DNA of 64,000 nucleotides from Gemmatimonadaceae bacterium (GTDB lineage Bacteria; Gemmatimonadota; Gemmatimonadetes; Gemmatimonadales; Gemmatimonadaceae), in the NCBI GenBank assembly GCA_035606695.1, contig DATNEW010000039.1, forward strand, positions 98,419 through 162,418, read 5' to 3'. The notes beneath the pieces are model-generated. The model saw only the letters and a program-made list of their open reading frames with translations. It had not been told where the DNA came from and ran no database searches. Position numbers and translations under genes: made by a program. Within the stretch, counting starts at the first letter, position 1, and every line of letters starts with the position of its first letter. Positions 8,732 to 17,047 of the stretch are shown piece after piece.

Positions 8732-9286
8732 ATGAAGAACCGAGTTCGCCGCGGCTTTACGCTGCCTGAAGTCCTCGTGACCGTGACGGTCGTCGCCGTG
8801 CTGGCGGCCGTGGTCGTTCCCGCCGTGACCCAGTACGTCAACAAAGGCGACACGCCGGTGTTCCAGCAGGACCTCAGCGAAATCCGCAACGCCGTGACGG
8901 CGTACATCGCGGACAACCGCTCCTTCCCGGCTGAATTCTATGATCTGACGGCGGCCGGCAATTCGGGCGGCAAGATCTACTTCGCCGGCAGCGTGACCGG
9001 CACGTCGACGGCTGTTGCGTCGTTCACCAGCGCCGGCGGCATCACCCTCGGACCCGCCATCACGTCCGCCAATGGCTATCTGACGACGCCGCTCGCGTTC
9101 TCGACCGGCGCGAGTGCGACCTGCAACGACATCTATCAGCTGGACAAGACGATCGACGGCACGGTCGACGGCACGAACGGCAACGTGCTGTATGACGGGA
9201 CCACATGTACGGGCGCGGCCTCCACGAACAGCACGGCGATCGGAAGCACGGTAATCACGCTCCGCCTTGCGGCGACGGGCACCTGA
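8732..9286 (+). CDS. Type IV pilin-like protein (pseudopilin)
   Basis: 184 residues. It has the shortest leader of the four pilins (MKNRVRRG), then FTLPEVLVTVTVVAVLAAV with Glu5 and a hydrophobic helix. The head is Thr/Ala/Gly-rich with two cysteines ('ATCNDIY', 'GTTCTGA') that could form the C-terminal disulfide loop of a pilin. A good Shine-Dalgarno (AAGGAG, 8 bases before the ATG) is the strongest in this pilin group, consistent with a higher expression level, and the gene is followed by a strong terminator. It may be the major subunit of the pilus; that is inference. Confidence 0.85.
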   Translation: MKNRVRRGFTLPEVLVTVTVVAVLAAVVVPAVTQYVNKGDTPVFQQDLSEIRNAVTAYIADNRSFPAEFYDLTAAGNSGGKIYFAGSVTGTSTAVASFTSAGGITLGPAITSANGYLTTPLAFSTGASATCNDIYQLDKTIDGTVDGTNGNVLYDGTTCTGAASTNSTAIGSTVITLRLAATGT

Positions 9287-9315
9287 TCGATTCGCCTCGA
9301 GTCGTCTGAAAAGCG

Positions 9316-9358
9316 AAACGCGGTGGGAAGCCAAGTGCTTCCCACCGCGTTTCCTTTT
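9316..9358. terminator. Strong intrinsic terminator, possibly bidirectional
   Basis: A perfect 16-base inverted repeat (AAACGCGGTGGGAAGC at 9316-9331; GCTTCCCACCGCGTTT at 9337-9352) with a 5-base loop is followed by CCTTTTT. It lies between the pseudopilin ending at 9286 (plus) and the pilus operon ending at 9397 (minus); the A-rich left flank would give a weaker T-run for the minus direction. Confidence 0.85.
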
Positions 9359-9396
9359 TCGCCGTTCGATCTCGCCGTGTGAACTGTCGCGACCGG

Positions 9397-9915
9397 CTAC
9401 GGCCGTACGGTTCGCGCTTGCACGATCAACTCGGCAACGGTGCGTCCGACGCCGAAGCGCTTCATGATCGCTTCGATCGAGAGCGAGTCCACGTTCACCG
9501 GCAGCTGGTAGAACACCACCGCGTTCGCGCCCGGCGCTCGGGCATCCTGCGTCGCGTGCTCGAGCGTGAGACTCGCGGACGACAGCACGGCTTGCAGTGC
9601 AACCGATACCGGGACGTTGGTCAGGTGAACGCGCACCTTCCGCGCGACGCCTTGGCCATACACGAGCTTGAAGTTGCCCATCGAGCCGATGTAATCCAGC
9701 ACGGTGCGTATGTCGACTTCACTCCCGTGCGTGTCGATGCTGATCAGCGGATCGTTCACGGAATCTACCGGCGACAGACTTCGCGTCTCGGTGAGGACCG
9801 GCGGGGAGAGCTGCTGGGCCGGCAACACGGGCGGCGGAACGGCCGCGGGCGAATGGTGACATGCCGCGGCAATCACCAGCGCCGCAACGCCGCCGACTAT
9901 GTGATGCGATTTCAT
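9397..9915 (-). CDS. Small lipoprotein with secretin/TonB short N-terminal (STN/N0)-like domain
   Basis: 172 residues. The N-terminus is a signal peptide with a possible lipobox ending in AAAC (Cys19). After a Pro-rich linker, residues about 60-125 ('VDIRTVLDYIGSMGNFKLVY' and then 'VRVHLTNVPVSVALQAVLSS') follow the pattern of the N0/STN domain of secretins and TonB-dependent receptors. There is no beta-barrel domain, so the domain is free-standing. It is the last gene of the MSHA-type operon and overlaps the TPR gene by 4 bases (ATGA). It could dock on the secretin MshL, whose own N-terminal region has a similar motif, or be a periplasmic pilot/adaptor. The exact role is unknown. Confidence 0.7.
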   Translation of the reverse strand: MKSHHIVGGVAALVIAAACHHSPAAVPPPVLPAQQLSPPVLTETRSLSPVDSVNDPLISIDTHGSEVDIRTVLDYIGSMGNFKLVYGQGVARKVRVHLTNVPVSVALQAVLSSASLTLEHATQDARAPGANAVVFYQLPVNVDSLSIEAIMKRFGVGRTVAELIVQARTVRP

Positions 9916-11192
9916 GGATAGAGTTTGCGGAGCGAGTTGACGTACGCTCTGACTTTCTCGATCTCGTCCGGAGGAACGGCGCCGGGCGCGAGGTCGAGAA
10001 ACGACTGCATTTCGCGAATGGCGCTGTGGAAGTCGTGCTGCGCGACCAGGAATGCGCCGAATGCGTAGTGGGCGCGTGCATCCTTGGGAGCGAGTCCGAG
10101 CGCTTCCGTGAACCCGCGGCGCGCGCTTGCCGTGTCGCCCAATGCTTGATACTCCGTGGCGAGACGAATCTTCAGGCTCGAGTTGGCCGGATCGAGCTTG
10201 GCCGCCGCAAAGAACGCCGACATCGCATCCGCGTGTCGGCCGAGTGCGTTGTACGCGACGCCGATGTTCATCCAGAGCTTCGGATCGCGATCGTTTGCGG
10301 CGAGGCCGAGCCTGTACATGGTGATCGCGGCGGTGTGATTGCCGCGCAGATCGAGGAGCGCGCCATAATCGTTGTACAACTCGGGCGGCACCGGCGGCTT
10401 CTGCAGTGCTTTCTCGTAGTAGTCGGCGGCGGCGTCGTAGTTCCCGCGCAGGTGCTCGCTGTACGCGCGGGCGAAGAGCGAATCGCCCAAGCGCGCGCCG
10501 TTGGCGTCGAGTACGACACGCACCGGTGCGGGTGTGGGCGTGGGCGCCGTCGTGGGCGGCGCCGGACGCGGTGGAGCGTCCGCGGCTGCCGCGACGTTCG
10601 ATGCCGCGCGCGCCGCGCTGTCCGTACGATCGGCAGTGACGGAGGCCGCCGTCGACGGGGCCGGCAGCGGCTTGATGCCAGTACTGGTATTACGATTTTG
10701 TGATGGCGAATTCACCGCGCGGCTGGGCGGCGCACTGGATACCGGCGAGGGTGCGCCGGCGTCGCGGATCGCTCTGCCGCTAGGCTCAGCAGCGCCACTT
10801 CGCTGATTCGACGCCGTCTTCGTCCCCATCTTCGCCGGCGGAATGATTGAAATCGGAACGGCCGGCTGGCTCGGCGGCGGTGTGGTCGGCTGCGGCACCG
10901 CCGGCACGCCACTCGGGCGCTGGCTCGCGACGGGTCTCGCGGTCGGAACGGCGAGCGACGACGCCCGTCCTGCACGCGAGCGAGCCCGCCACAGTCCCGC
11001 CGCTCCGGCCGCCAAGATCACAGCGGCGGCCGCGAAGACCATCAACGCGCGGCTGGTGCTGCTGCTCCTGTTGTTCGCGGACTTGCCCGCGGGATACGGA
11101 AAAAAGTTGTCACCGACGGCGGCCGCCGTTCGTCCCGCGCGCTGTGTGCGCTCGCGCTGCGCTTCCTTGAGCGCGTCGTTGATGAGACTCAC
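9912..11192 (-). CDS. MshN-like TPR pilus biogenesis protein
   Basis: 426 residues from a GTG that overlaps the ATPase stop (GTGA). The start is fixed by the conserved MSLINDALKEAQRER beginning shared with MshN/GspB-like proteins; an open frame upstream to 11318 lacks homology character. One transmembrane helix lies at about 49-68, followed by a long Pro/Ala/Thr-rich periplasmic linker (about 75-255) and a C-terminal array of TPR-like helices (about 270-420, e.g. 'YNDYGALLDLRGNHTAAITM', 'MNIGVAYNALGRHADAMSAF'). By family it tethers inner-membrane ATPase and secretin parts across the periplasm. It lies between the MshM-like ATPase and a small lipoprotein. Confidence 0.8.
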   Translation of the reverse strand: MSLINDALKEAQRERTQRAGRTAAAVGDNFFPYPAGKSANNRSSSTSRALMVFAAAAVILAAGAAGLWRARSRAGRASSLAVPTARPVASQRPSGVPAVPQPTTPPPSQPAVPISIIPPAKMGTKTASNQRSGAAEPSGRAIRDAGAPSPVSSAPPSRAVNSPSQNRNTSTGIKPLPAPSTAASVTADRTDSAARAASNVAAAADAPPRPAPPTTAPTPTPAPVRVVLDANGARLGDSLFARAYSEHLRGNYDAAADYYEKALQKPPVPPELYNDYGALLDLRGNHTAAITMYRLGLAANDRDPKLWMNIGVAYNALGRHADAMSAFFAAAKLDPANSSLKIRLATEYQALGDTASARRGFTEALGLAPKDARAHYAFGAFLVAQHDFHSAIREMQSFLDLAPGAVPPDEIEKVRAYVNSLRKLYP

Positions 11193-12652
11193 GGCTTCGG
11201 TCCTGCGGGCGGCCGGGCCGCGGATGGTTTCGCTGTCGAATCGCGCGGCGTGGCCGGCCGTGCGGCGAGCGAATCGGCGGCGATCGAACCGCCGCTCGTT
11301 GCGGCGCGCCCGGCGCAAACGGCGGATACCGTCTGCGCATCGCGCGCAAGCAGGGGATTTGCCGCCGACGCCGAATCAACGCCGGCACCGTATCCGTTGC
11401 ACGCGGCGGTCGTATCACCGCCGTCGAGTTGAGCCACGGCCGTGAGCACGACGGCGCGTGCGTGCGTGACTCCTGCCGGCGCGTGCTGAGCGAGTGCGGC
11501 GAGGTGTTGCACGGCGCTCGCGCGGTCGCCGCGCGCCATCTCGAGTTGCGCCAGGCGAAGCAGTGCATCGTCGACGCGTTTGGACGTCGGATACGTCGCG
11601 ACCAGTGTCCGCAAATCCCGCTCGGCGTCGGCGGGCACGGCGCTCATGGTGGCGCGCCAGTACAAATCCTCGTCGGCGGCCTTCACGGGACCGCGCGGCC
11701 AGAGTGCGATGCCAACAGTCACCGCCGCCACGACGAGCACCGCGGCGATGATCATCACGCGCCGTATCTGTCCGCGGCGCTGGTTGCGGGGACGATCGCG
11801 GCGCGGTGCGGGCGCGGTGACGTTTTCGTCGACTTCGGAATCCTCACCACGCAACGCCGCCACGGCCTTGCGGACGTGCTGCGGTTCGATGTCACGCGTC
11901 TGCGCGGCGTATCCGGCCAGCAGCGCCCGGTCGCAAATCAGATTGATCAAGCGCGGAACGCCGTGGCTCGCGCGATAGATCTCCGTCACCGCCTTCGGTG
12001 TGAAGCGAATCTGGCCGCGCGCGCCCGCCACGTTCAACCGGTGGTGGATGTAGCGGTCGGTCTCCTGCTCGTCGAGATCGTTCAGCGTGCAGCGGATCGA
12101 CACACGCTGGTCGAGCTGCGCCATTTGCGGCGTGCGGATCTTGTCGAGCAGCTCCGGTTGGCCGACGAGAACAATTTGAATGAGCTTTTCCTGATCGGTC
12201 TCGAGATTCGACAGCACGCGAATCTGTTCAAGAAACTCTGACGACAGGTGCTGTGCTTCGTCGAAGATCGCGACGCAGCTTTTTCCCAGCGCGAGTTGCG
12301 CGAGCAGGAACTGGTTGAGCCGATCGAGCAATTCCTTGCGCGAACCGCCCGGCGGCACGCTGACGCCGAACTCCGTGAGGAGCGCGGCCAGCGTCTCGAC
12401 ACCGTTGAAGAACGGATTGAAGATCAGCGCCGACTGCGACTTGTCGCGATCCAACTTTTCGATGAGATCGCGGCACAGCGTCGTCTTGCCGGTGCCGGGC
12501 TGGCCAGTGACCAGCATGAACCCTTCCCGGTTGTTGATGCCGTACAGCAGCTGGCCTTCTGCCTCGCGATACTGTTGCGAGTAGAAGACGAACCGTGGGT
12601 TCGGCGTCAGCGAGAAGGGCTTGTCGGTCAGCCCGTAGAACTGCTCGTACAT
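11189..12652 (-). CDS. ExeA/MshM-like AAA ATPase with a C-terminal periplasmic extension
   Basis: 487 residues. The start MYEQFYGLTDKPFSLTPNPR is characteristic of the ExeA/MshM family. Walker A GQPGTGKT lies at 50-57 and Walker B VAIFDEAQ at 127-134, followed by an ORC/CDC6-like 'GVPRLINLICDRALLAGYAA' segment. A single TM helix lies at about 299-318, and the periplasmic part (about 320-487) has TPR-like helices ('RVDDALLRLAQLEMARGDRA'). By family it powers or organises insertion of the secretin through peptidoglycan. It lies 4 bases after the secretin and overlaps the MshN-like gene by 4 bases. Confidence 0.88.
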   Translation of the reverse strand: MYEQFYGLTDKPFSLTPNPRFVFYSQQYREAEGQLLYGINNREGFMLVTGQPGTGKTTLCRDLIEKLDRDKSQSALIFNPFFNGVETLAALLTEFGVSVPPGGSRKELLDRLNQFLLAQLALGKSCVAIFDEAQHLSSEFLEQIRVLSNLETDQEKLIQIVLVGQPELLDKIRTPQMAQLDQRVSIRCTLNDLDEQETDRYIHHRLNVAGARGQIRFTPKAVTEIYRASHGVPRLINLICDRALLAGYAAQTRDIEPQHVRKAVAALRGEDSEVDENVTAPAPRRDRPRNQRRGQIRRVMIIAAVLVVAAVTVGIALWPRGPVKAADEDLYWRATMSAVPADAERDLRTLVATYPTSKRVDDALLRLAQLEMARGDRASAVQHLAALAQHAPAGVTHARAVVLTAVAQLDGGDTTAACNGYGAGVDSASAANPLLARDAQTVSAVCAGRAATSGGSIAADSLAARPATPRDSTAKPSAARPPAGPKP

Positions 12653-12656
12653 GCCG

Positions 12657-14441
12657 TTAACGTCCCGATGCGGGCTGCCCGCTGATGATCGTTGGCGTCA
12701 GGAACACGACGAGCTCCGTGCGCGTCTCGGTATTGTCGATGTGCTGGAACGCCTTGCCAAGCAGCGGAATGTCCTTGAGCACCGGAATGCCGCTGGTGGT
12801 TTGATCCTTTCGATTCTGTACGAGGCCGCCAATCACCATGGTCTCACCGGCGCGCATGCGTGCGATCGTATCGCCCTCCCGGCGTGCGATCACCGGCGCG
12901 CTCGCCGTGGTGCCGTCGGGCAGCGAGATCGTGGCGGTGTGATCGATCGACGTCACGGCCGGACGAATGTCCATGGTCAACACGTTGTCCGCCGAAATCT
13001 GCGGCAGTACGTCGAGGACGACGCCGACCGAGATCTGCTGCGGAATGATCGAGCTCTGTGTCGTCACGACGCCGCCGTTGGGCCCAAGCAACGGCGTCCG
13101 CGACACGTTGAAGAATATCTCGTCCGTGGTCACGTCAAAGATGGCGCGCTGATTGTTGAGCGCCGAGGTCTGCTCGTTCGACAAGACGCTGACGTTGCCT
13201 TCCGACGCCAACGCCGTGAGTACGGCAGTGACCGACGTCGCACCACCCGTGAACGTGAAATTGATGTTGCCGGCGTTTCCGGTCGTGGTCACCGACGGAT
13301 CGCTGCGCAGCGTCACGCCGAACTTGTTGGAAGCCGCCGCCGAGACGATGCTCCAGTCGATGCCGTACTGGAAGGTCTTGGTCAGCGTGACTTCGACGAT
13401 CTTCGCTTCGATCATCACCTGACGGAGAACCGACGCCTGAAAGTCGTCGAGAAACTCCTGGACGCGGGCGACTTTATCCGGCATGGCCGTCACGTTGATC
13501 AAGCCCGCCATGGGGCTGATCACCAGCGACGATCCGTCGCCGAACACGGTGTTCGAGGCAGACGGACCGCCGCCCGCACCGGACGCCGCCTGCTGCGCGG
13601 CGTTGATCCCGCCCGTCGACGTCTGCGATTCGCCCGCCGCACCAGTCGTCGGCGCGTTCGCGTTGTTCGCGTTGCCCGACGCTGTGCCCTGCGCCGGCTG
13701 GCCCGACGCCATGATTCCCGTGAGCGCGACGCGGATATCCTGCCACACGTCCGCGACCGATTGCGCCGTGAGCACGTCGCCGCCGCTGGCCGCCGCCGCG
13801 GCGCCGGCGCCGAGCGCGCTCAATCCGGTGTTCGTGCCCGGTGTTGCGACACCCGCACTCGACAACCGTCGCTGCACGACTGTGCTCATTGTGCCGATAC
13901 GCGACAGCGCGACATAATCGAGATGAAACGTGTGACTCTCCATGCGAATGGGAACGACACGCAGCACGGTTCCTTGCAGCTGATACTGCGCACCGTTGCG
14001 CGAGACCAACTCGTGCAGCGCCTCCTCGAGCGTGACATTGCGCAAATTCGCGTGCGCGGTGCCGTGCACAGCGGGATCGACGGTCACCGTCAATCCGAGC
14101 TGCGATCCGAGCTGCGTCACCGCCGTCGCGATGGGAGTTCCATCCGGGACATTGATCTCGCGGATGCGACGCTCGGGCGCGGCCGACAACTGCGGTCCGG
14201 CAGCCGTCGCCACTTGAGGCAACGCCGGCGCCGCTCCCGCAGGTTGGCCTGGTTGCGAGACACTCACCGCAGCTGGGCTTCCCTGCGGTTGAACGACCGG
14301 TGCCGTCGGTTCGACGTGAACCGTGGTGTGCACCTGCCGAGCGGCCGCACCGCTGCTGGCGCACGCCGCGGCCGCCAGTCCAGCGGCGAACATCGTCGTC
14401 GTCCGGAGCGCTTGTAGCGCGCGAGTCATCGTCGACCTCAT
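12657..14441 (-). CDS. Secretin of MSHA/type II type (MshL/GspD/PilQ family)
   Basis: 594 residues. The N-terminal signal peptide ends in a lipobox-like AAAAC (Cys27). An N0/STN-like region (about 90-150) is followed by a low-complexity Gly/Ala/Asn segment, then the secretin barrel domain, with the hallmark 'GIPVLKDIPLLGKAF' and 'RTELVVFLTPTII' near the C-terminus. It forms the outer-membrane pore through which the pilus passes. ATG 14441 has a good Shine-Dalgarno (GGAGG) that lies inside the preceding gene, and the two overlap at ATGA. The order mshI-J-K-L-M-N matches the Vibrio MSHA operon. Confidence 0.93.
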   Translation of the reverse strand: MRSTMTRALQALRTTTMFAAGLAAAACASSGAAARQVHTTVHVEPTAPVVQPQGSPAAVSVSQPGQPAGAAPALPQVATAAGPQLSAAPERRIREINVPDGTPIATAVTQLGSQLGLTVTVDPAVHGTAHANLRNVTLEEALHELVSRNGAQYQLQGTVLRVVPIRMESHTFHLDYVALSRIGTMSTVVQRRLSSAGVATPGTNTGLSALGAGAAAAASGGDVLTAQSVADVWQDIRVALTGIMASGQPAQGTASGNANNANAPTTGAAGESQTSTGGINAAQQAASGAGGGPSASNTVFGDGSSLVISPMAGLINVTAMPDKVARVQEFLDDFQASVLRQVMIEAKIVEVTLTKTFQYGIDWSIVSAAASNKFGVTLRSDPSVTTTGNAGNINFTFTGGATSVTAVLTALASEGNVSVLSNEQTSALNNQRAIFDVTTDEIFFNVSRTPLLGPNGGVVTTQSSIIPQQISVGVVLDVLPQISADNVLTMDIRPAVTSIDHTATISLPDGTTASAPVIARREGDTIARMRAGETMVIGGLVQNRKDQTTSGIPVLKDIPLLGKAFQHIDNTETRTELVVFLTPTIISGQPASGR

Positions 14442-14947
14442 CCGTTATCCTCCTTCACGGCAACCGTATGCGGTTTGCCTTGGGCGTCGGTTACGACGAC
14501 GCGGTCGCGCTCGACCGACGTGAGCTTTCCGCCGCCTGGCAGCGGATCGCCGACGTAAATCAATGCATCGTTGATCACCGCGGCGCGTCGCGTACCAGAC
14601 GTGAGCGTGGCGGTGACATCCCACAGGGTGCCTTCACTTTGTTGTGTTACCGGACCCGCTACCACCGTATGACGCCGAACCACCGGCGTCGGCACGATTA
14701 CGTCGCCGAACGGGTCGCGACGAACGACGATTGAATCAGCGGGCGCGGGTGCGATACGAACGCTGTCCGCGAGCGGCGCCGCATACGGCATGAGCTGCGC
14801 GAGCTGCGGGCTCGGCACCGGCGCGGGGACCGCGAAGCGTCCCGGACCCGACGCACTCGGCGGCCGAACCGAGCGCCACGCCACGAATGACACGACGAGC
14901 ACCGCCGCCGTCGCGATGCCGAGCCAGCGCTGCGCGGGCTCAGCCAT
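14438..14947 (-). CDS. MshK/PilP-like inner-membrane pilus accessory protein
   Basis: 169 residues from the ATG at 14947; longer upstream readings consist of shadow sequence over the MshJ gene. An N-terminal TM helix ('WLGIATAAVLVVSFVAW') precedes a Pro-rich linker and a small beta domain with 'RRDPFGDVI' and 'NDALIYVGDPLPGGGKLTSV', resembling the HR/PilP domain that contacts the secretin N0 domain. It overlaps its upstream neighbour by 8 bases and the secretin by 4. The assignment rests on motif pattern plus position between MshJ and MshL. Confidence 0.72.
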   Translation of the reverse strand: MAEPAQRWLGIATAAVLVVSFVAWRSVRPPSASGPGRFAVPAPVPSPQLAQLMPYAAPLADSVRIAPAPADSIVVRRDPFGDVIVPTPVVRRHTVVAGPVTQQSEGTLWDVTATLTSGTRRAAVINDALIYVGDPLPGGGKLTSVERDRVVVTDAQGKPHTVAVKEDNG

Positions 14948-15557
14948 GCTGTCCCGCCTTCGAATCCTTCGGATCCTTCGAATCCTTCGGATGCTCGAGC
15001 ACCGCGAACGCCAGCAGATACGACGCGCCATTACCCTTGTCGCCAACCGCGGACACGCGTTCCAGCGCGATGGACGGCGGGAGATGTGTAACGACCGAGA
15101 GGACGGCGCCAAGGCCGCCGCTGCACTCGAGCACGAGCGTATAGCTCGCCACGGTCGGCGGATCAGCGGTTACCTGCGGCAGAGGCGGCGGAGCTGATCC
15201 ACTGGAATCCGCGCCGCCAAACCGAACTCGTACGTCGCGGAGCCCAGCACCTTCAGCTGCCGTCGCGATATCCTGCGCCAGCGTTACGCGATCGGCGCGA
15301 TCGACTGACGTGGCCATCGAGTCCGGAAGCGTCGTCGGCTCGAGCGTCGCCGGCCGAAACGCGGCGCGAAAATTCGCGACTTCGCTCGAGTCGGCGCGCA
15401 GGCGATTCAGTTCCAGCGTCAGCGACGAACGCTGCCGTTGCGCGGCGACGCCGACGATCGCGGACGCGACGATAGCCAGCGCGGCGACTCCCATCGCCTC
15501 GCCTCGCACACCATAGCGTTGGAAGCTCGAGCGAACGTCGGCCATGGTCATCGCCAT
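14940..15557 (-). CDS. MshJ/PilO/GspM-like inner-membrane protein
   Basis: 205 residues. The ATG at 15557 shares one base with the preceding stop (TGATG). A short cytoplasmic N-terminus is followed by one TM helix ('GVAALAIVASAIVGVAA'), a coiled-coil stretch ('SLTLELNRLRADSSEVANF') and a ferredoxin-like periplasmic domain. The C-terminus HPKDSKDPKDSKAG is encoded by a short tandem nucleotide repeat (CCTTCGGATCCTTCGAAT on the plus strand near 14951-14992), which may vary in copy number between strains. It forms the inner-membrane assembly platform with the MshI and MshK products. Confidence 0.78.
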   Translation of the reverse strand: MAMTMADVRSSFQRYGVRGEAMGVAALAIVASAIVGVAAQRQRSSLTLELNRLRADSSEVANFRAAFRPATLEPTTLPDSMATSVDRADRVTLAQDIATAAEGAGLRDVRVRFGGADSSGSAPPPLPQVTADPPTVASYTLVLECSGGLGAVLSVVTHLPPSIALERVSAVGDKGNGASYLLAFAVLEHPKDSKDPKDSKAGQHG

Positions 15558-17047
15558 CAGTGCGACGCCCCTGACGGACGAGCGAGTGCGAACGATGCGC
15601 GAAATTGTATGACGACCGCCGTCGGCGCCTTGTGGGTCGTGTCGTTCGTCGCGGGATAGTCGAGACGGTCGAGATTGGCGTCGCTCACACCGTCGCGCAT
15701 GCGCAGCGAGGTAAAGAATCCGTCGAGCGACCGCACGGCTTGCGCGCCGCTCGCACCCTTCGCCGCACCGGCGACGATCACGTTCCAACCAGTGGCCGAG
15801 CGAGTGACGTGCAGGCTGTCGAATCGAATGGCGTCGGGTGTCGTGGACGCGATCGCAACCAGTGATTGCGCGAGCGCGCTGCGTTCGCCTTGTACGCTGC
15901 GCACATATTCGACCTGCTTCGCAAAGTCCGACCGCCGTTCCGCGATTTGCCGCATGGGCTCGACCGTCGGAATCGTTGCTTTGAGCGAATTGCGCAAGCG
16001 TTCCGTCGCGGCGCGATCGCCATGCAACGAAGTGACCTGTCGCCCCGCGAACAGGATCGCTAATGCCGCCGCGGCCACGCTCGCGGCTACCGCCGCATTT
16101 GGACCACGCATCAAGTTGCGGACGCGCTCCGCGACCGTCGGCGGATGAGGAAAGAGATCGAGCGGGGCGGCCTGCCGTGCCTCGAGGACCGCGCCCATCG
16201 CGATCACCGCTTCCGGTGCCGTCACGCCGGAGAACAACGGCTTCACATGCGCGCCCAGCCGCGACTGGAGGGCCGACGCGAGCTCCTCGTAGTCTTTCGG
16301 TGAAGCCGCGAGCAGAACACGCGACGCCGTCGCGCCGCGGAATTGCTGCCGGAAGTAGACGGCGCCACGCTCGACCTGATCGAGAATCATCTCGACGCTC
16401 GGGCGATCGCCCTCGAGCGCAATCGGGGGATCGATCGCCATCTCGAGACGCCCTTCGAGGAAGAACGCCAGGTGCGGTCCGCTTTCCAGACACACAAGCA
16501 CGGCGGTCGGCTCGAGCGCGCCACCCGTTGCGTCGTACAGGCTGTGCATCGCCTTGGGGACGACCGTCACACACTCGACGTTGACAGTCTTGTCGGCGAG
16601 GCGATCGCGAAGCGCGTTGATGGTTTCCTGTGGTGCACCGGCCACGAGAATCTGATGCGGCGCCGTGCGCGCATCCGCGCGCGACGGCTCGCGCCGCTCG
16701 TCGATGGCGCCGCGCGTGAACGCGACGACGGGATCGGCGACGCCGAACACACGCTGTACTTCGCGACGCACGATCGGCCGCAGCACCTCATCGGTCGCCG
16801 CGGGCAGCGTCATCGAATGCTGAAACACACCAAACTGCTCGACCGCCAATGCGATCGACGCCATGCGCGCGTCTACTGATTCCAGAAGCGCGCGGAGCCG
16901 GTCGATCGCCTGATCGATGGACGCCGACCGCGTCGCATCAACCCACTGATCGATCACGCGCAGCCCCATCCGCTCGGCGTCGTACTCGACGAGCGCAACG
17001 CTGTCGTGCGCGATGAGCGCGCCGAAGTGGCGAATGGACGCGCTCAA
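15557..17047 (-). CDS. MshI-like protein (PilM/GspL actin-like N-terminus with PilN-like C-terminus)
   Basis: 496 residues. The N-terminal about 290 residues follow the PilM/GspL actin-like fold ('VALVEYDAERMGLRVIDQW', 'AVLVCLESGPHLAFFLEG'), a TM helix lies at about 315-335 ('AAVAASVAAAALAILFAG') and the C-terminal part is a PilN-like periplasmic domain with coiled coil. PilM and PilN functions are therefore fused, as in MshI. The start is TTG at 17047, overlapping the GspF stop by 4 bases (TTGA); no early ATG exists. It links the cytoplasmic motor ATPase to the inner-membrane platform. Confidence 0.82.
   Translation of the reverse strand: MSASIRHFGALIAHDSVALVEYDAERMGLRVIDQWVDATRSASIDQAIDRLRALLESVDARMASIALAVEQFGVFQHSMTLPAATDEVLRPIVRREVQRVFGVADPVVAFTRGAIDERREPSRADARTAPHQILVAGAPQETINALRDRLADKTVNVECVTVVPKAMHSLYDATGGALEPTAVLVCLESGPHLAFFLEGRLEMAIDPPIALEGDRPSVEMILDQVERGAVYFRQQFRGATASRVLLAASPKDYEELASALQSRLGAHVKPLFSGVTAPEAVIAMGAVLEARQAAPLDLFPHPPTVAERVRNLMRGPNAAVAASVAAAALAILFAGRQVTSLHGDRAATERLRNSLKATIPTVEPMRQIAERRSDFAKQVEYVRSVQGERSALAQSLVAIASTTPDAIRFDSLHVTRSATGWNVIVAGAAKGASGAQAVRSLDGFFTSLRMRDGVSDANLDRLDYPATNDTTHKAPTAVVIQFRASFALARPSGASH

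Noticed and set aside
14951..14992. Tandem CCTTCGGAT/CCTTCGAAT units as an independent repeat element
   Set aside because: They lie inside the MshJ-like gene and are explained by its Lys/Asp/Pro/Ser C-terminus.
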